A stretch of DNA of 64,000 bases from NCBI GenBank assembly GCA_049325275.1, contig JBMOLU010000081.1:1-64000 (forward strand), written 5' to 3'. Shown here one piece after another: positions 1 to 7,092 of the stretch. The notes beneath the pieces were generated by a model, which was given only the letters and a program-made list of their open reading frames with translations, ran no database searches and was not told the origin of the DNA. The stretch's first letter is position 1; every line of letters starts with the position of its first letter. The DNA is from CAIQJJ01 sp049325275. Its GTDB lineage: Bacteria; Chloroflexota; Anaerolineae; Anaerolineales; UBA4823. Both the position numbers and the translations under genes were made by a program.

Positions 1-306
1 TGTACCCCCATGCACCGGCATCCACCATGGCGTGAATGTAGTAGGGATTGTTGTCAGCCGTCAGTGCAACGCAGCGGACCGCCGGCTGCTCGCGCCGGAT
101 GATCTTCACCGCAGCAACCGGGTCGAAATCGGGCATGCTGAGGTCCATAAAGACAATGTCCGGCAGGTGCTGGCGCACGAGCGGAAGCAGCGCCAGGCCA
201 TCGGTGGCCGTGGCCACAACGTCCATGTCGCGTGCTTGATGAGTGAGTTGACAATAGCATCCAGCATGAGCGGATGATCGTCGATGACGATTACGCGAAT
301 GGTCAT
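1..306 (-). pseudogene. Response regulator receiver domain, frameshifted and cut by the window edge
   Basis: The minus strand from the ATG at 306–304 opens with MTIRVIVIDDHPLMLDAIV, the acidic pair at the start of a NarL-type receiver domain. At about 235 the reading shifts by one base; the next frame continues with DMDVVATATDGLALLPLV, then DIVFMDLSMPD (phospho-acceptor Asp) and VRCVALTADN (conserved Thr region). The two halves join into one receiver domain if one base is restored, so this is either a pseudogene or a sequencing error. An AAGGA-like ribosome site lies 9 bases before the ATG. The output domain would lie beyond base 1. It follows the acetyltransferase remnant by 23 bp on the same strand. 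Confidence 0.75.
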
Positions 307-329
307 GGTTAAGAATCCTTTGGCTGCAT

Positions 330-671
330 TCAGAACTTGAGTCCCATCGAAAGGTACTGCCGGCCAATATCCTCGAACCCCAATGCAAGCGCTGCTTCGG
401 TCTCTTGTTCCTGCCAGCCTGCTAACGACAAATAGATTTCTCTCCCGGGCGAGTTTCTTTGTACCCAGTTGAGCAAGTAGGGGATCAGGTAACCGGCTAT
501 CTCTGGGTGGGATGGATCCGCGCGGATCGCGATCGAGTTTGTGCCACCCGGACGAGTCCGGGCCCTGGAATATCCCCACGCGGCTACTTCTCGATCGAGG
601 TAGAGCAGGGTATCTTGTGTCTGTACACCCGCAAGTTTGTCCATCCAGGAGAAGAACAACGCTTGTAGCAA
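330..671 (-). pseudogene. C-terminal remnant of a GNAT-like acetyltransferase
   Basis: About 113 codons end in GFEDIGRQYLSMGLKF, and the segment contains LYLDREVAAWGYSRAR, SIAIRADPSHPEIAGYLIPYLL and EAALALGFEDIGRQY. Runs of this type (beta strand, then 'xxALGF' before the last strand) are usual in the second half of GNAT acetyltransferases. The frame stays open upstream only to a stop near 724, has no ATG with a ribosome site, and the acetyl-CoA-binding half is not visible. I read it as a 5'-truncated remnant; the family call is from sequence feel rather than a decisive motif. Confidence 0.45.
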
Positions 672-712
672 GGGCGTCTGATAAGAGTCCAGTCCAAGTT
701 GAAAAGGCCGGT

Positions 713-743
713 TTGATATTCACAGGCAATCCTGTGATACTAT
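713..743 (+). promoter_or_regulatory. Possible promoter with embedded palindrome before the methyltransferase
   Basis: TTGATA (713–718) and TACTAT (738–743) are separated by 19 bp, and the GTG start at 751 is only 7 bases after the -10-like box, so the message would be leaderless. The spacer holds a perfect palindrome, CACAGG caat CCTGTG (721–736), which could be an operator. The spacing is wider than ideal. Confidence 0.3.
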
Positions 744-750
744 CGCCAAT

Positions 751-1299
751 GTGAATCATAGCGACCATATCAACTTAATGCTTCCAGCCCATTTGCCTTC
801 GGGTGGCACATGGGCTGATCTGGGTGCCGGTTCAGGAGCATTTACCCTGGCGCTGCGGGAATTGATTGGGCCGGAGGCTGAAATCTACGCCGTAGACAAA
901 GACCACCACCGTTTGGCCGAACTGGAAAGAGAATACCGCACCCGTTTCAAGGATTTGACACACTTGCATATTCTTGCCGCCGATTTCTCGCAAGACATGA
1001 CGATGCACCCGGCACAGCGCCTGCCGCAATTCGATGGTGTTTTGATGGCCAATTCGCTCCATTTCTTCAGGGATAAGGAAAGCATTTTGCGCCGAGTGTA
1101 TGCTCTCTTGAAGCCAGGTGGAATGCTGCTGGTAGTGGAATACAATGTGGACGTGGGCAACACCTGGGTGCCGTACCCGTTTAGTTTCGAGAGCTGGTTG
1201 AAGTTAGCTCCACAAGCCGGATTTAGCCAACCGCGCCTGCTGGCAACGCGGATATCTAGCTTTATGCGCGGTTTCTATTCTGCCGTGGCGTATAAATAA
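751..1299 (+). CDS. Class I SAM-dependent methyltransferase
   Basis: The 182-residue protein has the glycine-rich SAM loop WADLGAGSGAFTLALR near residues 21–36, an acidic post-strand residue in EIYAVDKDHHRL (~45–56), and LMANSLHFF (~97–105) and LKPGGMLLVVEYN (~119–131), the usual order of class I methyltransferase motifs I to IV and post-IV. It resembles the small Methyltransf_11/25 group. Substrate is unknown. The chosen GTG at 751 has no Shine–Dalgarno site; the nearby -10-like box suggests leaderless translation. It stands alone: the next gene has its own ribosome site and a lipoprotein signal. Confidence 0.8.
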   Translation: MNHSDHINLMLPAHLPSGGTWADLGAGSGAFTLALRELIGPEAEIYAVDKDHHRLAELEREYRTRFKDLTHLHILAADFSQDMTMHPAQRLPQFDGVLMANSLHFFRDKESILRRVYALLKPGGMLLVVEYNVDVGNTWVPYPFSFESWLKLAPQAGFSQPRLLATRISSFMRGFYSAVAYK

Positions 1300-1357
1300 A
1301 GGCGGCTCTTTTGTTTCTATGAACTCTCGCAGACCTTATCGCTTACAGGAGGAACGT

Positions 1358-2407
1358 ATGTTGAAGAACATGCTTCATATCGCCGGGCTGCTTGTTATCG
1401 GATTGCTGGTGATCGCCTGCCAACACAATCCACCCACTGTGGCCACCCAGGAAGGAACCTTTCCCGAAGGCATGAGCGCCGAGGATGCCACGTCCTTGCG
1501 TTCTCTCGAACGGGTGGACGAATACCCACTCTACACGATGAACTTGAGCGGGGATTACCAACGTTCCAGTAATCATCCAACGGGACAACTGCCGGTTTCC
1601 CAACCGGAAAATTCTTCAGAAAGCATCGCCGCCTGGGGGTGTTCGCTGTTTGCCGCTTTTGCCGATCCAAAGGCCATGCTCTACGGGCGGAATTTCGACT
1701 GGGAATACAGCCCGGCGCTGCTGCTCTTTGCACGTCCTGCCACGGGATATGCTTCTGTTTCGATGGTGGATTTGGCCTACCTGGGTTTTACGCAGGAGCA
1801 GCTCGCCGCGCTCGACGAAACGCCTCTGGCTGAACGAACAGCCCTGCTGCAAGCCCCATTCTTGCCCTTCGATGGCATGAACGACCAGGGTCTGGTGATC
1901 GGCATGGCTGCCGTGTCGCCAGGCAATGTGCCAGATGACCCCAACAAGCCGACCATTGGATCGCTTGGCATCATGCGTGGAATTCTCGATAATGCTGCCA
2001 ATGTCGCAGAAGCGCTGAAGATCATGCAAGGCTACAATATTGATTTCACCGGCGGGCCGCCTGTCCATTACCTGATCGCCGATGCCGGTCAACATGCCGC
2101 TCTGGTGGAGTTTTCTGGCGGCAAAATGGTTGTCATCGAGAATGAAGGCAACTGGCATGCCGCCACCAATTTCCTGGTCTCTGAAACAGGCGGGAACCCG
2201 GCAGGCTTGTGTAATCGTTACGACCTCATAACCCAACACTTGTCCAGCGCTCAATCGCTGACAACGCAAGACGCTCTGGCGCTGTTGAAGTCCGTTTCGC
2301 AAAGCTCTACCCAATGGTCAATGGTGTATGACTACAGCCAACATACCGTGCAGGTTGCGATGGGCCGGGATTACAACACCGTCCACACGTTCAGTTTGGA
2401 CAAATAG
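1358..2407 (+). CDS. Lipoprotein Ntn-hydrolase of the C45/choloylglycine-hydrolase type
   Basis: The start at 1358 is set by AGGAGG five bases upstream; an in-frame ATG at 1319 lacks such a site. The 349-residue product begins with a hydrophobic stretch and lipobox ending at Cys21 (VIAC), so it should be a lipid-anchored extracytoplasmic protein. After a ~70-residue lead, WGCSLFAAF places a Cys at residue 95, followed by MLYGRNFDWEY. A catalytic Cys followed by an R-N-x-D strand is the pattern of linear amide hydrolases (penicillin V acylase, bile-salt hydrolase, acyltransferase C45). Unusually the nucleophile is far from the N terminus, which implies propeptide removal. Substrate is not predictable. 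Confidence 0.75.
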   Translation: MLKNMLHIAGLLVIGLLVIACQHNPPTVATQEGTFPEGMSAEDATSLRSLERVDEYPLYTMNLSGDYQRSSNHPTGQLPVSQPENSSESIAAWGCSLFAAFADPKAMLYGRNFDWEYSPALLLFARPATGYASVSMVDLAYLGFTQEQLAALDETPLAERTALLQAPFLPFDGMNDQGLVIGMAAVSPGNVPDDPNKPTIGSLGIMRGILDNAANVAEALKIMQGYNIDFTGGPPVHYLIADAGQHAALVEFSGGKMVVIENEGNWHAATNFLVSETGGNPAGLCNRYDLITQHLSSAQSLTTQDALALLKSVSQSSTQWSMVYDYSQHTVQVAMGRDYNTVHTFSLDK

Positions 2408-2408
2408 C

Positions 2409-2477
2409 ATGACCACCAACGAACCGCCGCCCCTGGCTTCGGACAACATCCAGGCTATCCTGCAACTCCTGCCATAA
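2409..2477 (+). pseudogene. 22-codon stub immediately after the C45-type gene
   Basis: An ATG one base after the previous stop opens a frame reading MTTNEPPPLASDNIQAILQ and ends at TAA 2475–2477. It reads like the N terminus of a longer cytoplasmic protein that has been cut off. It sits directly in front of the sigma factor gene. No ribosome site is clear. It could equally be chance. Confidence 0.25.
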
Positions 2478-2546
2478 AAACTAGAGCGGTTTCCTCTGTA
2501 GCCTAACGGCAGAGTGAACCTTTGGGTTTGTTCGGTGTCTTAGAAA

Positions 2547-3155
2547 GTGGAGCCAAAATTGAACGAACCACTTCCCGACCAGACACTCATCGAACAAATT
2601 CGGGCGCAGCAGGCGTGGGCCTTCGAGCAGCTATTCGAGCGCTACGAGGCTATCCTTCGCCGGCATCTTTGTCACATCGTTCACGAAGAACCTGCTGCCG
2701 ACGATCTGCTGCAAGAAACCTTCTTGCGGGTCTGGACGCGCGCCGGGCAGTGGAATGGGCAAGGCACGGTCAAGGGCTGGCTGTTTCGCATTGCGACCAA
2801 CCTGGCGCTCAACCACCTGCGTACCTGTCGGCGTCGCCCTGAACAACCGCTCGAACTACCCCAGAACTGCGAAGTGGATGAGGATGACTTGCCCGACACC
2901 CCTGGTTGGCTGGTGGATACCGCCAGCCTTGGCCCGGATGCCGTGATCGAGCAGAGTGAACATAACCAGCGGCTCCGGCAGGTTATTCATGGTCTGCCCG
3001 AAGACAAACGTGAGTTGCTCCATTTGGTGCACCAGATGGAGTTCAGCCTGCGGGAAGCGGCTGACGAGCTGGGCATTCCCGAAGGTACAGTCAAATCTCG
3101 CCTGCATTATGCCCGCGAACAGGTCAAGCGCGGCATGCAGGACGAACAGGAGTGA
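2547..3155 (+). CDS. ECF-type RNA polymerase sigma factor paired with a single-chain RNA polymerase
   Basis: The protein is about 200 residues. Region 2 is clear: AFEQLFERYEAILRRHL (~30–46), AADDLLQETFLRVWTR (the region 2.2 helix that docks on the beta-prime clamp helices) and GWLFRIATNLALNHLR (region 2.4 equivalent). A linker of ~50 acidic residues leads to region 4, LPEDKRELLHLVHQM and LREAADELGIPEGTVKSRL, a canonical region 4 helix-turn-helix. The frame opens with GTG 2547; TTG 2559 has a better site (GGAG 2549–2552) and may be the true start. The stop at 3155 is 4 bp before the polymerase-like gene, whose ribosome site lies inside this gene's last codons, so the two are almost certainly co-transcribed and coupled. 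No anti-sigma factor is seen next to it. Confidence 0.92.
   Translation: MEPKLNEPLPDQTLIEQIRAQQAWAFEQLFERYEAILRRHLCHIVHEEPAADDLLQETFLRVWTRAGQWNGQGTVKGWLFRIATNLALNHLRTCRRRPEQPLELPQNCEVDEDDLPDTPGWLVDTASLGPDAVIEQSEHNQRLRQVIHGLPEDKRELLHLVHQMEFSLREAADELGIPEGTVKSRLHYAREQVKRGMQDEQE
3147..3152 (+). promoter_or_regulatory. Ribosome binding site fixing the start of the RNA polymerase-like gene
   Basis: CAGGAG ends seven bases before ATG 3160. The frame is open upstream to 2956 through the sigma gene, so this site decides that translation starts at 3160 and not earlier. Confidence 0.8.
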
Positions 3156-3159
3156 AACC

Positions 3160-6100
3160 ATGTCAGTGAACTCGAAAACGCCCTGGCACAAAGCCTCTTA
3201 CGAGCAATTTCTGGTTGATTCGCTGCCCCAATTATTGTCCGAATGCCTGCCGTTAGCCAGCTACCAGGTGACAGAAAACGCCTCAGCCGGTCACACCTGT
3301 ACGGTGCTGGTCGAATTGACAGGCGGAACGCAAACCCGTTTTGCCGCCGTTGCCTACCCCGACGAAACGGGTGTGTTCTATATCGGTGGTAATCCGCATG
3401 TCGTCATTCCGCTGGCTTCGCGTGAAGAGCTGGATCAGGCCGAGATCATCTGCGTGGGTGAGCAAATCTACACCTATATCAAGGAACGCCTCGGCAAGGT
3501 ATCCAATGGCTTGGCGTGGGATGAGGAAATCCTGCGTGCCTGGCTGCCCCTGGAAAGTTGGATCAACGAATTTTTGCAATCCAATGCGCAACTGCTCGAT
3601 ACCACCAACTGGCTTAGCCGCCATACCCATCTGCGCCGCCTGCTCATCCCCAGCCGCGAAAAGGTGGTCGCCCCCGGCCAATTGGGTCGTGTTTGCCCGT
3701 TCGAGACGCCCGAAGGCCCAAACATCGGGCGCGTGTTTACCGTAGCTGCAGGGGCCGAAATCCGTGAGCGGCGGTTGGTCATCGCGGGAAACGAATTTTC
3801 CGTGGATGAACGCCCCGAGGCCAGCCTGGGTCTTTCGGCCTCGATGCTGCCCTTCCTGGAACACAATGATCCCAACCGCCTGCTAATGGCTGCCAACATG
3901 ATGCGCCAGGGTATCCCCACCGGCCAGCCTGAACCGGCGTGGGTACAAACCGGCCTCGAACCCGATGCCCCCGATTTCTGGTGCGGTCACAATCTGCTGA
4001 CCGCCTTCGTCTCGTGGGGACCGGGAACGTCCGAAGATGGCATTATCCTGAGCGAATCGGCTGCCCGCCGCATGGTTGACCCCTTCCCTGTAGAGCCGGG
4101 CGACAAAATCAGCAACCGGCATGGCTCAAAAGGCGTTGTCAGTTATATCATCCCGGATGATGAGATGCCGCACTTGCCGGATGGCACGCCGGTTGAACTG
4201 GTCTACAACTTTCCCGGGCTGCGCACGCGCATGCACCTCGGCCAGGTGCGTGAGGCGGTGATGAGCCGCATCGCCCGGCAGGAAGGCGTGCCCGCGATCG
4301 TACCGCCCTTCCACGCCCCCCGGCCAGATGAACTTCGCCAGCGCCTGGTTGCCGCCGGGCTGCCCGAAACCGGCATGGAAGTGCTGACTCTGGGCAAAAA
4401 TGGCTCCAAGCTGGAACGCCCCAGCACGGTCGGTTGGGTGTACTGGATGCGCCTGGCGCACCTGGCAAAGGACAAAATCAAAGTTGTGCTGGACGAAATC
4501 GAACACGGTTATGATGGGCAGATGTTAGGCCAAATGGAAATCGGCGTCTTGAAGGAATTGGGGGCAACCGCCACACTGCACGAATCGCTAACTGCCCGTT
4601 CTGTTCGTCGCACCCAGTTTGCTCCACCCCAGCCACCGATCTTCACTGATCTGGCCCTGCGCTTGCAAATTGCTGGTATCCGCATGGAATTTGAAAGTGA
4701 CCGACTGTTCTTCCGCTTTGTCCCGCCCGAAGGGGATTTGCTCAAACTAGTGCGCCCACAGCCACACCCCTGGTTGAGTGAACGTACCTTGGACGTGGTC
4801 GGTGTTCTCCCGGCAGCAAGCGCTACCCTGCCAACGGACGAATTTGCCCACCTGGCAGAAACCAACCAAAAGCTGGTTGAAGCCAATGCGCTATTGGCTC
4901 GGATGCTCTCCGGGCGTGTGCCGGAACGGCTGGTACGCGAGGCCGAAATCCGTTTGCAAGCCGCTCTCAACGACTTCTTTGCCGCGCTGCTCCCCCCTGA
5001 AATCCTGCGCCTGCGCGAACGACAGCTTTTTAGCGGTCGGGCGGTGATCGCCCCAGGGGTGGGTCTGAACTTCGATCAGGTTGGTATGCCCGAAAGCGTG
5101 TGCTGGAAGCTCTTTCGTCCACAGGTGGCCGCCGAGTTGGGAGATCAAGATCTGATTGGGCCAGAGAACCCGCGAGCCGTCCAAGCCCTCGATGGGCTGT
5201 TGAGCCGTTCGTGGATACTCATCAACCGTGCGCCTACCTTTTCGACCACGGCGATGTTGGCCTTCCACCCTGTACGCAACCCCGGCCACGCCATCCGGCT
5301 CAACCCGTTGCTCTGCCGTTGGATGAACGCCGATTTTGATGGCGATCAGGTCGCTTTCCACCTGCCGCTGACATCCGCTACCCAGCAAGAAGCCCAGGAG
5401 TTTATCTCGGTGGCCGGGCAGTTGACCCATCACCCATCCCTGATCAAAACGCTCCTACCACCCCCTGAAGTGGCCTGGGGGCTGGCCTGGCACTCGCTGA
5501 CACCCGGCGGCCGCAGCGATATCGCCCGCATCGCTGGCGTACCCGAAAGCACCTTCGAACCGCACCTCACCCAGGCCGCCCTGGCCGATTTGCTGGCCCT
5601 GCTGCTCGAACGAGATGGCGTGGCGGCTATGCTGGAGACTTTCCACAAGCTGGCACAGCTCGGCTACGAGGCCGCCAAGACATCGGGTGCTTCGATGAGT
5701 CCCTTCATCGGCGTGTCAGAGACCCGACCCGCCGCACCCGATAGCGATGACCCGGCTCATTGGGAAATCTACGCCGAAGAGCTGGCCGAGAAAATCCTGT
5801 CGGCGACCAATTACCAGGACATTCACATCGGCCCGCAGTTGCTGGATGCCCATGCCCGTGCCTGGAACCGCCAATCGCTGCCGATGGTGGTAGGCGTGCG
5901 CGGGGTGACCACCGATGTCAACAGGAAGCCGTTCATTGTGCGCCATAGTTACGCGGATGGCTTCACGCCAGAGGAAATGTTCGCTTGTGTGGTTGGGGCG
6001 CGCCAGGGCTTTGCCCAACTGCATACCCAAAGCGAGCAAATGGCCCAGGAAGCGCAGAAACGCAGCGAGCCAGCCAGCCTGAACGTGTTAGCACGCGCCC

Positions 6101-6210
6101 GCCACGCACGCAATCCGGGGATCGTCTTTGCCCGAGCTGCTGCCAGCGGCGAGGTGGATCGCCTGGAAGACCTGGATAGCCGATTAATGGTTGGCCTTTT
6201 CAGAAGTTAA
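3160..6210 (+). CDS. Single-chain fused beta/beta-prime RNA polymerase, compact and divergent
   Basis: The 1016-residue protein carries both halves of a cellular-type RNA polymerase active centre in one chain. Beta part: D147–R160 aligns without gaps to E. coli beta D516–R529 (fork/rifampicin region); then VCPFETPEGPNIGR (178–191), SASMLPFLEHNDPNRLLMAA, SEDGIILSES with E292-D293, GDKISNRHGSKG with the catalytic lysines K316 and K324, and TPVELVYNFPGLRTRMHLGQ; its C-terminal anchor ends in MEIGVLKELGATATLHESLT. Beta-prime part: clamp-helix pair (~560–608), SGRAVIAPGVGLNFDQVGMP (625–644), NRAP with R690, NADFDGD with D725, D727 and D729 chelating Mg, LGYEAAKTSG, and a bridge helix at about 933–955 (DGFTPEEMF…GARQG). 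Missing: beta flap (24 residues separate E292 and K316, about 250 in E. coli), beta-prime zinc region, canonical trigger loop. Expected role: DNA-dependent transcription with the upstream sigma. A decayed C terminus cannot be excluded. Confidence 0.93.
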   Translation: MSVNSKTPWHKASYEQFLVDSLPQLLSECLPLASYQVTENASAGHTCTVLVELTGGTQTRFAAVAYPDETGVFYIGGNPHVVIPLASREELDQAEIICVGEQIYTYIKERLGKVSNGLAWDEEILRAWLPLESWINEFLQSNAQLLDTTNWLSRHTHLRRLLIPSREKVVAPGQLGRVCPFETPEGPNIGRVFTVAAGAEIRERRLVIAGNEFSVDERPEASLGLSASMLPFLEHNDPNRLLMAANMMRQGIPTGQPEPAWVQTGLEPDAPDFWCGHNLLTAFVSWGPGTSEDGIILSESAARRMVDPFPVEPGDKISNRHGSKGVVSYIIPDDEMPHLPDGTPVELVYNFPGLRTRMHLGQVREAVMSRIARQEGVPAIVPPFHAPRPDELRQRLVAAGLPETGMEVLTLGKNGSKLERPSTVGWVYWMRLAHLAKDKIKVVLDEIEHGYDGQMLGQMEIGVLKELGATATLHESLTARSVRRTQFAPPQPPIFTDLALRLQIAGIRMEFESDRLFFRFVPPEGDLLKLVRPQPHPWLSERTLDVVGVLPAASATLPTDEFAHLAETNQKLVEANALLARMLSGRVPERLVREAEIRLQAALNDFFAALLPPEILRLRERQLFSGRAVIAPGVGLNFDQVGMPESVCWKLFRPQVAAELGDQDLIGPENPRAVQALDGLLSRSWILINRAPTFSTTAMLAFHPVRNPGHAIRLNPLLCRWMNADFDGDQVAFHLPLTSATQQEAQEFISVAGQLTHHPSLIKTLLPPPEVAWGLAWHSLTPGGRSDIARIAGVPESTFEPHLTQAALADLLALLLERDGVAAMLETFHKLAQLGYEAAKTSGASMSPFIGVSETRPAAPDSDDPAHWEIYAEELAEKILSATNYQDIHIGPQLLDAHARAWNRQSLPMVVGVRGVTTDVNRKPFIVRHSYADGFTPEEMFACVVGARQGFAQLHTQSEQMAQEAQKRSEPASLNVLARARHARNPGIVFARAAASGEVDRLEDLDSRLMVGLFRS

Positions 6211-6310
6211 CCGTAGTCGATCCCTTTGCAAGCAGTGTACAACCCGGCATCAATCCGGCCGGCCCACCGCTGATGATGATCAGATCGTAGTGGCGGCGGT
6301 TGTCTTCAAG
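6211..6310 (-). pseudogene. Scrap resembling the FAD-binding N terminus of a thioredoxin-reductase-type enzyme
   Basis: Read on the minus strand, a short stretch gives EDNRRHYDLIIISGGPAGL, close to the dinucleotide-binding beta-alpha-beta start of thioredoxin reductase and related flavoenzymes. The GxGxxG motif is damaged (SGGPAG), there is no start, and homology stops after about 30 residues. It appears to be debris next to the polymerase gene's 3' end. Confidence 0.35.
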
Positions 6311-6420
6311 GCCAGTTTGGCGGCCAGTGCGGCGTTGGATGGTTCGATGAGGATACTACCACATCGTCAAATTCGATGGATGATTGCCATAGCGAAGCGT
6401 AATCATCAGGCAGTGAAGCA

Positions 6421-6464
6421 GGCCGGTGCTGGCGCGTCATGAGCGTTGACACCGGCCTTTTTTT
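6421..6464 (+). terminator. Rho-independent terminator downstream of the polymerase-like gene
   Basis: A perfect 8-bp stem (GGCCGGTG 6421–6428 with CACCGGCC 6450–6457) is followed directly by seven T residues (6458–6464). The loop is long (21 bases). It is the first terminator after the sigma–polymerase operon, ~210 bp beyond its stop codon. Confidence 0.7.
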
Positions 6465-6488
6465 GCACGATACTGGGAGTATCAAGCA

Positions 6489-6690
6489 ATGCAAACCGCC
6501 CAGGGCACGCTGATCAGCTATACCTATCAGGCCGCCGGGATCTATACCGCTATTGTCACGGCCACGAACGGCATCGAATGGTTGGCAGCCGATACCACGG
6601 TGTGGATTGACGGCCTGGCCCCCACGGTGACGATCACTACTCCCATGGATGGTCAGGTGCTTACCGGCACCGTCTACATTATCAGCGGCT
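6489..6690 (+). pseudogene. PKD/Ig-like domain fragment
   Basis: The frame from 6489 reads GTLISYTYQAAGIYTAIVTA and then TVTITTPMDGQVLTGTVYI. The first block is the conserved end of a PKD domain (HTY..AG.YT..VT.); the second looks like the start of a following Ig-like repeat. There is no signal peptide and no full domain, and after ~6690 the frame runs into the interspersed repeat. It is a piece of a secreted multidomain protein. Confidence 0.45.
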
Positions 6691-6707
6691 TTACTATGGT
6701 TTTTTTG

Positions 6708-6748
6708 CGGCTCTCCCGGCTTCGCCGTGAAAGGAGGCCGCATTTGGG
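6708..6748 (+). repeat. Interspersed repeat 2, copy 1
   Basis: The core GGCTCTCCCGGCTTCGCCGT, followed by GAAAGGAGGCCGCATTTGGG, is found again inverted at 19438–19478, and its first half at 40538–40564. The core contains a small CGGC-TTC-GCCG hairpin. Function unknown; it behaves like a short REP/MITE-type repeat. Confidence 0.7.
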
Positions 6749-7092
6749 GGTTGGAGCGTGCGAATTCAAAACAGCGGAAGGTTTGTCCGACCGTACCATC
6801 GCTTCACACGAGTACATCCTGCAAAAATGGCTGGCTTACCAGCACCACATTCACGTAGAAAACGCCGGATACGGATACGCTGGCGAGAATACACCTGAAC
6901 CAACCAGCATGCTTGGTCCCAGGTGCCACACTCGAAGGGGCATTGAATAGAGGAACTCCGCCCGGTTAGCCATTGGAGCGCTTCTATAGTTCTACAGCCA
7001 AAACCGGTTAAGCGATGATGTAAAATATAGGCAGGAATACTCGCTTGAGCATTTCCTGTTTCCTGCGAACTCACCTCTAAAAGAGTATTCTC

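Larger units (their letters stand above)
6211..7092. other. 882-bp decayed stretch without an intact gene
   Basis: Between the polymerase-like gene and the sensor kinase I see only an oxidoreductase scrap, a terminator hairpin, a PKD-domain scrap and one copy of an interspersed repeat. From about 6750 to 7092 nothing is recognisable. The mixture suggests past insertions and deletions at the 3' border of the sigma–polymerase pair. Confidence 0.6.

Noticed and set aside
2490..2545. tRNA-like D-arm (TAGCCTAACGGCAGAG) before the sigma gene
   Set aside because: No matching acceptor stem, T-arm or 3' end could be built around it.
2956..3159. Upstream extension of the polymerase frame
   Set aside because: It overlaps the sigma factor gene in another frame, shows no polymerase similarity and a good ribosome site stands before ATG 3160.
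3160..6210. Phage origin of the polymerase
   Set aside because: No phage structural, lysis or integrase genes are visible nearby, so the context does not show a prophage, though older phage ancestry is possible.
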